Below are positions 1 to 11,000 of a DNA stretch of 64,000 nucleotides, piece after piece. Positions within the stretch are counted from its first letter, which is position 1. The number at the start of each line of letters is the position of its first letter. Source of the DNA: Trichopria drosophilae (Eukaryota; Arthropoda; Insecta; Hymenoptera; Diapriidae). Made by a program: the position numbers and the translations under genes. Location: positions 91,385,501 to 91,449,500 of the forward strand of contig CM059586.1 of NCBI GenBank assembly GCA_030407085.1, given 5' to 3'. Under the pieces are notes generated by a model. That model was given only the letters and a program-made list of their open reading frames with translations. It searched no databases and was not told where the DNA came from.

Positions 1-197
1 CCGAAAATAGAAATTTTTTAAACACGTCGTTAAAAATCACCCTCAACCCCCAAATGAAACAAATAAAACACGAAAATTGAGTGTAAGAGAAGACTATTAA
101 GTCATCCAAATCAGATTTTAATTACGCTTAATTTATTGATACTTACTAATCGATTGAAAATATGTATGAATTTACAAACTGACTTCGACTTCCTAGG

Positions 198-470
198 TCA
201 TATTCGAACGGTTGGTAAATACTGAATGGAGACTGAAATATGTTTCAAAATTTGTATTACGATAACTCTTTTGTGAATAAATAATGCAAACAAATACATA
301 AGAAATGTTCTAATACAGCAAAACACCAAAATCCCACTTTGGACCGTATCCCACTTTGCCCCTACTTCCCCTACCTGTTTGGCGAGAACTGTTATAAATT
401 CATTTTGTGATTTAGGACTTAAATAATTCACAGATCGACTTGGAATGAATGAATTTGCGACTTGATCCAA
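198..470 (-). pseudogene. hAT/ZMYM-like transposase scrap (possible)
   Basis: An open frame read leftwards from 470 begins with about 33 residues containing the motif YLSPKSQNEFI followed by LAKQV. From memory, this resembles the segment before the catalytic core in hAT-type proteins related to ZMYM and DUF4371 (usually YLS-x4-QNEFI-x-LLA). The resemblance stops near 372. There the sequence runs into an unrelated GGGGCAAAGTGGGA-type repeat (about 310-372) and the rest of the frame is meaningless. No catalytic residues are present. I read it as a short relic, not a gene. Confidence is limited because the match is short and recalled, not searched. Confidence 0.35.
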
Positions 471-681
471 TGAATTTCCGTTTACTGGGTCTATAAAATA
501 TTATTCTTTTTTTTTAATAATTAAAGATTTATTTAAACCAAAATGGCTTTTTAAAGAAATGTTGTCGTCGTACGTGAAAGTTACTAAGGACCATTATTGT
601 TCAAAATTACCCAAAAAACATTTTTCCCGGACCAATAAGACAAAAATTATTAAATTGTTTCAAAAAATTGTTATAAACAAT
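471..681. other. AT-rich spacer, nothing recognised
   Basis: Low-complexity AT-rich DNA between the transposase scrap and the TTAA-flanked palindrome. I see no coding exon or repeat boundary in it. Confidence 0.5.
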
Positions 682-1961
682 TTAACCCATTAAGGCCTAA
701 ACGGGCACATTTTGAGCACCAGTTTAAACGTCGATAATTTGCATATAAAATCATTTGGAAAATTTTTACTCCCACTACTTCGGACGTAAAATTGTATGCT
801 CTTTCAGAATCTTTCAATAAAATTTCGATAAAATGAAAAGCAAAAAAGTTATACACGTTTTTTTGTTAAAAAACATGGTTTTTAAACATTTATTTTTCAT
901 TCTAACATCACTTTCACCTCGAAATTGGTTTGGGAAACACGTCTAAGGTGAAAATATCGCGTCCATAGATCCTTAGGATTAAAACGTACCATGTTCTAAT
1001 TTTAATTTCAAGATGTCGACTCTCAAAATGGCGCCTAGAAGCTCAAAAATCTTTTTAAAACTTAACAAATTTTTTTCTTAAAAACTGTAGACTTTAGAGA
1101 AAATTTCCTAAGAACAAAAATGTCTTAGAATTGGTTAAAGAACCTTCTCAAATTTTATCACAATGTATTGATACATTTTTTGGTTTTTTGAAAATTAAAA
1201 AAATCGAAATTTAAAAAAAATTCATTTAAAAAATCTGAAAAAATTTGAGAAGCTTCTTTAACCAATTCTAAGATGTTTTTATTTTTAGCAGATTTTCTCT
1301 AAAGTCCATATTTTTCAAGGAAATAAATTATTAAACTTTTCTAGATTTTAAGACTCATAAGTTTATTTCCTTGAAAAATATGGAGAATAAAAACGTCTTA
1401 GAATTGGTTAAAGAAGCTTCTCAAATTTTTTCAGATTTTTTAAATGACTTTTTTAATTTTCAAAAAACCAAAAAGTGTATCAATAGATTGTGATAAAATT
1501 TGAGAAGGTTCTTTAACCAATTCTAAGACATTTTTGTTCTTAGCGAACTTTCTCTAAAGTCTACAGTTTTCAAGAAAAAAATTTTTACAAAGATTTTTGA
1601 GCTTCTAGGCGCCATTTTAGAAGTTGCCATCTTGAAATTCAAAGTAGAACACGGTACATTTTAATCCTAATGGTCCATGGACGCGATATTTTCACCTTAG
1701 ACGTGTTTTCTAAACCAATTTCGAGGTGAAAGTGATGTTAGAATGAAAAATAAATGTTTAAAAACCATTTTTTTTAACAAACAAACGTGTATAACTTTTT
1801 TGCTTTTCATTTTATCGAAATTTTATTGAAAGATTCTGAAAGAGCATATAATTTTACGTCAGAAATAGTGGGAATAAAATTTTTCCAAATGCTTTTATAT
1901 GCAAATTATCGACGTTTAAACTAATGCTCATAATGTGTCCGTTTAGACCTTTATGGGTTAA
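682..1961. mobile_element. TTAA-flanked palindromic (foldback) MITE, piggyBac-type
   Basis: About 1.28 kb reads as one long imperfect inverted repeat centred near 1320-1345. The left end is TTAA then CCCATTAAGGCCTAAACGG. The right end is its near-complement, finishing ATGGG then TTAA. Both arms carry matching blocks in mirror order, for example the GTTATACACG block at 850 against CGTGTATAAC at 1785, and AAAATGGCGCC at 1025 against GGCGCCATTTT at 1610. TTAA target duplication with CCC...GGG tips is the known signature of piggyBac-superfamily elements. There is no transposase frame, so it is non-autonomous. A one-sided relative ends at 17697. Confidence 0.8.
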
Positions 1962-2110
1962 CCGACCACTTTCGAACATTCCACCCAAAAAATTCGTGTT
2001 CAGCGTACAAAAATACCTATAAAAATAACTAAATTCCTTTACATTTTCGTAAAAACTACAAAGATTTCGACATTAAATTCAAAATTGTTAATAGTACTCT
2101 ATTGTACCAT

Positions 2111-2121
2111 AAGATGGCGGC
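2111..2121 (+). promoter_or_regulatory. YY1/Pho-type motif AAGATGGCGGC upstream of endos
   Basis: An exact AAGATGGCGGC, the consensus of YY1 (Pho in flies), lies about 400 bp before the endos start in a locally GC-richer stretch. Caution: ATGGCGG words are also common in the transposon repeats of this window. Confidence 0.35.
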
Positions 2122-2191
2122 ACCTCCCGGTTCGTGGCGGTTCCCGCGTAATATGAAGGTGGCAGCAGTGTCGCGAGATTGGTTCGCCTTT

Positions 2192-2197
2192 TCAGTT
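2192..2197 (+). promoter_or_regulatory. possible initiator TCAGTT for endos
   Basis: TCAGTT matches the arthropod initiator (TCAKTY). It lies 321 bp before the ATG, just downstream of the YY1-like word. No TATA box is placed at -30. It is a plausible transcription start, inferred from sequence only. Confidence 0.3.
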
Positions 2198-2517
2198 CGG
2201 CATTTTCATATTCAACAATTTTGCGCAGTCTATCTCAATCGTGCCAGTTTTTTTCAACGAATGCCGCAAAACTAGTTTACCGGACATTACCGATTATAAA
2301 CATTGTTAATGGAAATCGATTCGTTGAAAATTAAACCCTAAAGAATATCAATTCTACGTAGAATATTTCATTTTCGTAACCGAAAAATCGCGATAGTTTT
2401 AACGGTTGTGGCCGATAGTTAATTTTCCATGCTAATAGTGTTTTCACCTAAGGTGAGGTGATCAGGATCCTGGACAGGAACGCTAATTTTTCACCCCGAA
2501 GTAAGAAACGCGCGAAG

Positions 2518-2559
2518 ATGAGCGACGAAACCGCCAGCGAACCGACGCAAACGGTCGAG
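2518..2559 (+). CDS. endos: endos coding exon 1
   Basis: Fourteen codons from ATG ([14 protein letters not shown]), ending at the donor GTAAAT at 2560. This is an acidic, Ser/Thr-rich leader typical of the family. Confidence 0.85.
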
Positions 2560-3086
2560 GTAAATAACGCGGCACCGTAACCCAATTTCCGAGGCCATTG
2601 TTTACATTGGCACTCTACTTGATCCATATAAGTATATCAGATGATTACTCCACTATCATTCTGCTTTCAGCTTACTTCCAATGAAATTGAAAAATTGGAG
2701 GAGGCGAAGCTGAAGGCCAAATTTCCTGGCGTAGCAGGCAGACCGATTAGCGGTCATTCAGCGTTTCTTCAGAAAAGATTAGCTAAAGGCGTATGTATTT
2801 ATCATACATTAATTGGACGCTACTAATTAGTACGAATTAAAACATTTAAATTCGTTAGAGTCCAATCGTAAATCGTTAGATAAAACAATTGCGTCATGAA
2901 ATGATATTTTTTCAGCAACAAAAATATTTCGATTCTGGTGATTACCAAATGGCAAAACAAAAAACTGCGAAACCAAAGCCAACTGGAGTGTTGCCAACAG
3001 GTGATGCGATTCCTACACCCGAAACCATACCTCAAAGAAAAACGTCAATCATTCAACAGAAATTCAATACGTCGAGTACGTCCTAA
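2518..3086 (+). CDS. endos: alpha-endosulfine (ENSA/ARPP19 family)
   Basis: The gene has three coding exons, 2518-2559, 2671-2790 and 2916-3086. Both introns are phase 0 with GT...AG ends (110 and 125 bp), and the product has 110 residues. Family function: Greatwall kinase phosphorylates the core serine, and the phosphoprotein then inhibits PP2A-B55, allowing entry into mitosis and meiosis. Exon 2 encodes an acidic or charged helix ([17 protein letters not shown]) and the conserved [10 protein letters not shown]. Exon 3 opens with [12 protein letters not shown], the family hallmark; the Greatwall serine is S61. The C-terminal RKTS (S98) is the usual PKA-type site, preceded by IPTPETIP. The length is slightly below the fly protein, and the acidic N-terminus is short. 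The start follows GAAG and opens a short acidic leader, and no upstream in-frame alternative looks conserved. Identification is firm; the exact N-terminus is somewhat less so. Confidence 0.95.
2671..2790 (+). CDS. endos: endos coding exon 2
   Basis: Forty codons between acceptor TTTCAG (ending 2670) and donor GTATGT (2791). It carries [13 protein letters not shown], the conserved block just before the Greatwall motif. Confidence 0.95.
2916..3086 (+). CDS. endos: endos coding exon 3
   Basis: Fifty-six codons plus TAA after acceptor TTTTCAG (ending 2915). It contains [10 protein letters not shown], the PP2A-B55-binding and Greatwall segment, and the C-terminal RKTS. Confidence 0.95.
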   Translation, partial: QQKYFDSGDYQMAKQKTAKPKPTGVLPTGDAIPTPETIPQRKTSIIQQKFNTSSTS

Positions 3087-3390
3087 ACGATTGGAGCATT
3101 GCGAGAAATTTCATTCGTGACAGGTCGCTAGTGAAGTACCACTACGATTTTTAATCTTGATTTTGTATTTTGTTAGACTCGTGACTTTGTATAATCATTT
3201 TCTACACAAGTGGAGAACATTCGTTGATAGGGGTTTCCGATGCAGATTCTAAAAATGCATGAAAGTTTTTTAGTATCGTAAGTTAGAACATAAGTTGCGA
3301 TATTAGCCTATTTATTATAGACACGTCAGCATTCATGTGCTCCTTCAAAAAACAGATACAACCACGAACAGCTTCCGATTAAAACACTTC

Positions 3391-3396
3391 AATAAA
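3391..3396 (+). terminator. polyadenylation signal AATAAA of endos
   Basis: An exact AATAAA lies 305 bp after the endos stop and is a reasonable 3' UTR end. It was placed by sequence and distance only. Confidence 0.55.
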
Positions 3397-3399
3397 GCG

Positions 3400-3684
3400 A
3401 ATGTATTTCAGTATTTAGTAAAAGATATAAATTTTTAAACTCCTGTTATTCTATTTCATTATTGTTGATGTATGGTCATGTAAATATGTAGTAACGGCGA
3501 GAACTACGACACTTATCGCATCTGCATTTTAAAGATTGCTGTGATTTAATTAGTGAAAGCTATTTTCTTACATGTGCTATCTTTCGAATTATCCAAATTC
3601 TGCAATTTCCATTGTAAACTTTCTTTAGTAATATAAAATATTTTAAAACAACGCTATTTTAATTCTTACCTTTATCAACTTCGC
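3400..3684. other. intergenic spacer, nothing recognised
   Basis: AT-rich sequence between the endos 3' end and the TTAA-flanked repeat element. No supported feature. Confidence 0.5.
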
Positions 3685-6600
3685 TTAACCCCTTCGCTGC
3701 GTTTGACAAAGATCTTCGTCGTTTGAAGTCAATGTATCCAATTTTAAAACTGAAACATTCCTGGACCGTCTAAAGCGTACCAAGCAACAACCCGTTGCCA
3801 TTTTTAACCACTTCAGTGGTAGCTGTTTAAAAAAAAAAGTGCCAGAAGTGGTACAGTCCTGTACTTAAGATATGGAAAAACGGTGAAACACGGATTCCAT
3901 TTTTTCCTAAAATATATCATTTAACATTTAATTAATCGTTTAAAAATCAATTAATATTTCACATTTATGTCGGCCATCTTGGATCCACCATTTTGAATTT
4001 ACAAAATCTGACTTCAAATTCGTAATCAGCGACCCAAAAAATTCTCGAGTACCAACTTTCATTAAAATCAAGTCAATTTTTTACATTTATGTCGGCCATC
4101 TTGGAACCGACATTTTGAATTTTCAAAATCTGATTTCAGATTTATAATCAGCGACCCCGAAAACCCTCGAGAACCCAGTTTCACAAAGTTTGGGTAATTT
4201 TTCGCATTTCGGTCGGCCATCTTGGATCCGCCATTTTGAATTTTCAAAATCTAACTTTAGATTCGTAATCAGCGACCCCGAAAACCGCCGAGTAACAATT
4301 TTCAGCTGTTTTCCGTATAAAGAAAAATGTGCGCCGCACATTTTAATAAATTTAGCAAATTTACAGCCGCCATATTGGATCCCCCATTTTGACGACAGAT
4401 TCGGATTCAGCGACTCAAAATATCTTGGTATACGAAGTTTCATGCGAATTCATTAAGAATTGTAAAAATTATTACAAAATGTACACATATGATCCATTAC
4501 CATTGAATTGGTTAAAAAAAAGTGGTTTTTACCATTTTTTACATCTACCAGGTAAATTTCTGTATTAAACATTAATGAAATTGATTAAAACTCAATACCC
4601 AGAGGTTTTTGAAGTTGTTGATTACAAATCCGTTATATTTTGAAAATTCAAAATGGCGGATCCAAAATGGCGGACAAATTTAACGAAAATAGAACCATTT
4701 TGCTTGAAACTTGTTACTCAGGGTTTCGGAAGGTTGCTGATTACAAATCTGATATATTTTGAAAATTCAAAATGGCGGATCCAATATGGCGGGCAAATTT
4801 TTCAAAAAATGATGTTAGAAGTTTTCAAAGGGCCCTTTTTTAATATTTTTTGTATTTTTTTGTCTGATATTTTTGGTTTTTAAAATAAAAATTGTAACAT
4901 TTTGAACTCCAGAAATCAGTGTTTTGTCCCACAAATAACTCGGGAATACATAAAAAAAATGTGAAATAAAAACTAAAAATATAGATTTGTAGTTGAAGAA
5001 TCGAAGAAGTTTTTGATACAAACCAAAAATTCGGTATAAATATTCTATAAATAATCACGAGAGTGTTTCTACTGCTCTAACAACCTACAAAAACTGACGT
5101 AAAATTCTTAATCAGTTTGAATTTTGATTAAGGCATCCGCCATATTGTAAATTAATGATAATAAATTTGTATTCGAGGTCCCTGAAAACCCCCGAAAGAA
5201 AGTATCAAGCAAAATAGTTGGAATTTAGAAAATTTGTCCGCCATATTGAATTCACCATTTTGAATTTGCGAAATCTGACTTTAGTTTCGTAATTAGGGAC
5301 CCCGAAAACCTCCGAGTTACAATTGTCAAGGAAAATAATTAGAATTTAGAAAATTTGTTCACCATATTGACTTCGCCATTTTAATTTTTCGGAATCTTAC
5401 TTTAAATTCGTATTTCAGGTTCCGAAAACTCCCGAGAGAACATAAAGCAAAATAGTCGAAATTTAGAAAATTTGTCCGCCATTTTGAATTCGCGAAATCT
5501 TACGTCAGACTCATAATTAGCGACCCCGAAAACCATCGAGTAAGAATTGTCGAAGAAAATGATTGGAATTTAGAAAATCTGTCCGTCATATTGAATCCGC
5601 CATTTTGAATTTTCGAAATCTGACTTCAGATTCGTAATCAGTTTGAATTTTGATCAAGGCGTCCGCCATATTGAATCCGCCATTTTAATTTCTCGAAATC
5701 TAACTTTATTCGTATTCGAGGTCCCGAAAACCCCCGAGAGAGCATCAAGCAAGCAAAATAGTCGGAATTTAGGAAATGTGTTCGCCATTTTGAATTTGCG
5801 AAATCTTACTTCAGATTCATAATCAGCGACCCCGAAAACCTCCGAGTAAGAATTGTCGAAGAAAATGATTGGAATTTAGAAAATTTGTCCGCCATTTTAA
5901 TTTTTCGAAATTTGACTTTAAATTCGTATTCGAGGTCCCGAAAACCCCCGAGAGAGCATCAAGCAAAATAGTCGGAATTCAGAAAATGTGTCCGCCATAT
6001 TGAATTTGCGAAATCTTACTTCAAATTCATAATCAGTGTCCCCGAAAACCTCCAAGTAAGAATTGTCGAAGAAAATTATTGGAATTTAGAAAATCTGTCC
6101 GCCATTTAAAATTTTTGAAATCTGCCTTCAGATTCGTAATCAGTTCGAATTTTGATTAAAGCGTCCGCCATATTGAATCAAACATTTTAAATTTTCGAAA
6201 TCTGACTTTAAATTGGTATTCGTGCTCCCGGAAAACCCCCGAGAAAAAGTATCAAACAAAACAGTTGGAATTTAGACAATTTGTCCGCCATTTTGAATTT
6301 GCGAAATCGGAATTCCGATTCATAAACAGCGACCTCGAAAATCTACGAGTAAGAATTGTTAAAGAAAATGATTGGAACTTAGAAAATCTATCCCCCATAT
6401 TGAATCTCCCATTTTAAATTTTCGAAATCTGACTTTAAATTCGCATTCGAAGTCCCAAAAAACACCCGAGAGAAAAAGTATGAAACAAAATAGTTGGAAT
6501 TTAGAAAATTTGTCCGCCATTTTAAATTTTCGAAATCTGTCTTTAAATTCGTATTCGAGGTCCCGGAAAACAACCGAGAAAGTGTATCAAGCAAAATAGT

Positions 6601-7228
6601 TGGAATTTAGAAAATTTGTCCGAAATATTGAATCCGCCATTTTAAATTTTCGAAATCTGACTTCAGATTCGTAATCAGTTTTGATTATCGGCGTTCCGCC
6701 ATATTGAATCGGATATTTTAAATTTTCCTTGACAATTTTAACTCGGAGGTTTTCGAGGTCGCTAATTACGAATGTAAAGTCAGATTTCGCAAATTCAAAA
6801 TGGCGGATTCTATATGTCGGACAAATTTTCTAAATTTCAACTATTTTTGTTTATACTTTCTCTCGGGGGTTTTCCGGGACTTGGAATACGAATTTAAAGT
6901 CAGTTTTCGAAAATTTAAAATATCCAATTCAATATGGCGGACGGTTTTATCAAAATTCAAACTGATTACGAATCTGAAGTCAGATTTCGAAAATTTAAAA
7001 TGGCGGATTCAATATCTGGGACAAATTTGTGGGACAAGGGAAAAAGCATCAAGCAAAATAGTTGGAATTTAGAAAATTTGTCCGACATTTTGAATTTGCG
7101 AAATCTTACTTCAGATCCATAATCAGCATTCCAAAAATACTCCAAGTTACAGTAAAATATAACCTAAAATTTTGGTATCCCGCATTTTTGTCACTTTTGT
7201 GAAATTTTAGCTGCAACGCAGGGGTTAA
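3685..7228. mobile_element. TTAA-flanked element with internal degenerate tandem array
   Basis: The left end reads TTAACCCCTTCGCTGCGTT at 3685. The right end reads AACGCAGGGGTTAA, finishing at 7228, so the tips are inverted (TTAACCCC plus TGCGTT, with a small offset). The interior, densest at 5220-6660, repeats a block of roughly 110 bp. Each block has GTCCGCCATTTTGAATTT, a GAAATCTGACTT word, ATTCGTAATCAG, CGACCCCGAAAACC and CCGAGTAAGAATTGT. Two block versions alternate (CGACCCCGAAAACCTCCGAG and GAGGTCCCGAAAACCCCCGA), giving a dimeric period near 220-230 bp. Between 4600 and 4800, and again after 6720, blocks run in inverse orientation, so the whole is partly palindromic. There is no transposase frame. 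Open frames here are repeat by-products. It may be several nested copies rather than one element. Confidence 0.6.
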
Positions 7229-7255
7229 GGAATAGAAATATATTTTTTAATTTGT

Positions 7256-7261
7256 TTTATT
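7256..7261 (-). terminator. polyadenylation signal of bgm
   Basis: TTTATT on the + strand is AATAAA on the - strand. It lies about 615 bp after the bgm stop and 28 bp from the edge of the TTAA element. It gives a 3' UTR of about 630 bp. Confidence 0.5.
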
Positions 7262-7874
7262 GTCATTAATAACATACTTACAATCCAGTATTAAACAATT
7301 TTTTTACGCATTACAAACAAGATTCGCAGGCAATCAAAATCTCAATAATCTTCTTCAACAATCAGTCTCATTTGATATCTGGATAATGTTTTAACAATAG
7401 AAAGTACTCGTCCAAAAATATTCCTAACCAAATACAATTATGTTGAGTGCTCCATACCTCGGAGGTTATATATTAGGAAATTCTCCAAAATATATTCCCT
7501 AATTAATTTATATTGCGACACTTGTCGTAAAAAGGCACTTCGATACTATATACATACATTTATACAAGCTTTGCAACTTATCTTTAATTACCCAGTAATA
7601 TAGACCTGTTGAGTCAATATAATTATAGCCTATAATTCACTTTCGCACCAAACTAAAAAAGTAATCAACGAAAATCGCGTGCGCTCTTTGACAAGCGACT
7701 CTTCGTCACATTTCACATATACAATACGTCAATTTATACACCAAAGGCAGAACTGGAATGTTTTTTTTATCGTCGACCTGTCAACTCTTAGTATCAAAAA
7801 TAGATCTTTGGACTGAATCATTTTTTATGAAAATTCAAAGTAAATCAGAAGTGCATCATAGTTGAATTGATTTA
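7262..7874 (-). other. bgm 3' UTR (inferred)
   Basis: This stretch lies between the bgm stop codon and the AATAAA at 7261-7256. It is non-coding and AT-rich, with no transposon-like structure seen. Assignment as UTR is inferred from position. Confidence 0.5.
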
Positions 7875-8072
7875 CTATTCCGCGTACATCTCCTCTATCA
7901 AATCTGCATACATTTGCTGAACAACGCTCCGTTTAACTTTTAACGTTGGTCCTAATTCTCCAGTCGGCATTGAAAAATCATGAGGCAAAATTCTAAACTT
8001 TTGAACTTTTTGAGCGTTACTTGTCGCTTTTGAATTGGCTCGGCTAATTGCCTCTTGAATTCCTTGATAAAC
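7875..8072 (-). CDS. bgm: bgm coding exon 11 (last)
   Basis: Sixty-five codons plus TAG. It starts [13 protein letters not shown] after acceptor TTTTTAG and includes [18 protein letters not shown] and TLKVKR, the conserved C-terminal lid motif. Confidence 0.95.
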   Translation of the reverse strand, partial: VYQGIQEAISRANSKATSNAQKVQKFRILPHDFSMPTGELGPTLKVKRSVVQQMYADLIEEMYAE

Positions 8073-11000
8073 CTAAAAACAATTATTTGTAAATCGATCC
8101 AAATGTAACAAAATGTTTATCGAAACTTACATTTTGATCTCGAGAGCTTATGATTTCCGATAATGTTGTTGCTTTACTTTTAACAGATTGGAGCCAGGTT
8201 GTTGCGTCAGGTAAAAGTTTATCTAATGGTTCACCAGTGTTCACATTCATTTCAGTCTAAACAAAAAAGAATATTCTCATAAACTTGTTAAATGTCAAAT
8301 GTTAGATAGTTTACCTTAAGTGTCACTAAAGCTGTCAGATATTTTCGCCTATCGCCGATTAACATGACGTTGCTAAGGGCAGGACATTCCTTAAGTATCA
8401 AATGTTCTACATGAATCGGTGGAATGTTTTCACCTCCGGCAGTAATGATCAATTCCTTGATCCTGCCTGTGATGTAAATGTAACCATCAGCGTCTATCCT
8501 TCCAAGATCACCACTGTGCAACCATCCTTGCTCGTCCTTTGCCTCAGCAGTTTTTTCTGAATCGTTAAGGTATCCCATGAACACGTGACGGCCACCCATA
8601 CAAATTTCACCTTCGCCACTGTTGTCCAGGTTATCCAACTTCGTCAGGCACCCTGGAAGAGTTGGTCCGATACTACCCAGTCGATAAAACCGATTTGTGC
8701 AAAGTGTGTGTGCTCCGGAACACTCTGACATTCCGTAGGCATCCATAATGACCATGTCCAAGCTCATGAAGTATTTTTTAACTTCGATACTCAACGGCGC
8801 TGCTGCCGTAGCAAAGAGGTGGCATCGATCCAATCCTAAGGTTGCTTTGACCTTGCTGAATATTAGCCATTTAGCGATGAGGTATCCCCAGTTACGGTAG
8901 TCTAGTCCGTTCATACGATTCATGTTGTACTGTAGTCCGTGAGACTTGGCCCAAGATGCGATCCAGGTTTTGATGGGGCCGTTACTACGTGCAACCTCCT
9001 GCATACGTTCGTAGATTTTTTCCCAGACTCGTGGTACTCCAAGGAATGCTGTCGGTCTTGCTACAGTTAATGTCTGCAGTAAAGAACCTTTAAGAGCATT
9101 TTGATCGGCAAAATATACAGTAGCAGCTACCAGCATACACGCGATTATGTCAACCACCTGAAACAAAAGTTAAGAGACTTTGTTCGTATAAAATTGAAAA
9201 TGCAATTTTTGTTTCTTAAACAATATCTACAAATTTAATTGTATTTTAATTTAGTAACTGGGAAAGTTTGAAGAACTAAAATATTGCATCCGTTGAAATA
9301 ATAGATTTCATTCTGTTATCGGTTGTACGTTTAATTCTTTTCTATGTACGGAGGTTCGATTTTAGTTTAATTAGTCTAAATTTAAAACTCTACCAGCTTA
9401 ATTTAAGCCCCAATTCTGAACAATGTCTAATTTTTGGAACTATAGTTTAGTCGCATGCTAAATTTGTTTTATCTTTTGAAGTCTCAGTCGAACAAATTTT
9501 CTTTTTTGTCAAGAAAAGTGTTTTTTATTTTTTCAAAAAGTTTGTCATTAAAACTCATAACACAGTCTTTTATACAATTAAAAACAAATTTACAATATTA
9601 TTGTAAAAATCAAAGAAAATAAAAAAAATTATATAAAAAAATTTTCTAAATTCTCTTTACATTTTCCCATTTTAAAACTGAAATTATTTGAACTTATCAA
9701 TTTTGTAAATTTTGTATTTTTAAAAATTAATATTTATATGCGGTTTTTTAATATTAACAGAATCTATATATTTCTGAAGAAGACCTGAAATAAATAGGTT
9801 GAAACGTTGACAAATAAACAAATTTTTTTTCAACACATTGTTAATTTACTCCGTTTTACCAAGATAATTAATTCAAGAATATTTTCACTTAAAAAAAACA
9901 TAATACGGAGAAGAAGATACTTTTTTATTTATTTTTCAAAAAGGCTGACACACAAACATAATTATATTATTAATTATATTTTAATCTACGGTCGAAGAAA
10001 CCACAGATTAGTTAATTAGAAGTGAATCTCGCAAAAAGCTCAGAAAGATACAATTTCTAACTTCGGTAAGAAAACTCCAAATGATATCAGAATTATGTCA
10101 TAATGTGGTCAGATGACCAACTTAAAAGTGTCATTTTGGTAATGGCACGAAGACCTCTTATTTAATGAGTTTTAATGACAAAAAGCATATGAAATGTATT
10201 AGAGAACATCTCTTCATAAAAATAAAAAAAAAACAAAGATTATTGTTAATTAATTGAACGTTATAAATAAATTAATAAAAAAAATCCTTTTTTTAAAAAT
10301 AAATGTAATTCTTACTAATTAACATTAAAAAACAACCTGAAGATCATATCTAGAAAGTTTGTGAGGTCGCTGATTACGAAACCGATGTCAATTTTTAAAA
10401 ATTAAAAATGGCGAATCCAATATGGCGGACCAATTTTTTAAAATTGCTTGAATTCGCTGGAAACTTGTCACTCGAGGGTTTTTGAAGTCGCTGATTAAGA
10501 ATCCGGTAAGGAGAGGATTCAAGAAGTGAGGGAATATAAGTATGTACCTGGGGTATGTGTTAACAAGATATGGAGGGGCGAGAGAGCATGTAAGAGAAAG
10601 GGTAAGAAAAGAGAGAGTAGCAATGGGGTGGGTGTGGAGTTATGGGGAAAGGAAATTTAAAGGGGGTATGAAGTGGAGATTACAACTCTTCGACAGTACA
10701 GTACTCCTTCCCTTATTCTAATTTTTTCTCTTCTCCTATTCTAATATTTCCCCTCACGCGTTCTCCCCACTAACGTGTGTTGACGCGTGGATTTTCTAAA
10801 TACAAATAACGGCGCATGCGCAACAAAAGAAAATGAGACAAAAGTGAGACTACAAATCTAAGTAGTGGAGGAGAGGGGACAATTAGAATAAGGGAGGAAG
10901 GCCGCCATCTTGCCTGACTGGACAAATTAGAATAAGAGAAGGACTAGTGTATAGTGAAAGGGATATTATATTATGGAGTGGAAATATGGGGCTATCAAAG

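Noticed and set aside
4123..4456. Overlapping open frames on both strands at 4.1-4.5 kb.
   Set aside because: Both lie inside the ATGGCGG-family repeat, and their text recurs at other copies of the repeat with frameshifts.
5220..6660. Regularly spaced repeats that could be taken for a CRISPR-like array.
   Set aside because: Units are ~110 bp, degenerate, and repeated along their whole length with no unique spacers. The context is eukaryotic and bounded by TTAA transposon ends.
9158..9166. Extending bgm exon 9 to an upstream MFQ start at 9166.
   Set aside because: The CAG before VVDII is a splice acceptor. Exon 8 ends SHVAAQ in matching phase, as expected for the conserved SHxAAQ-VVDI junction.
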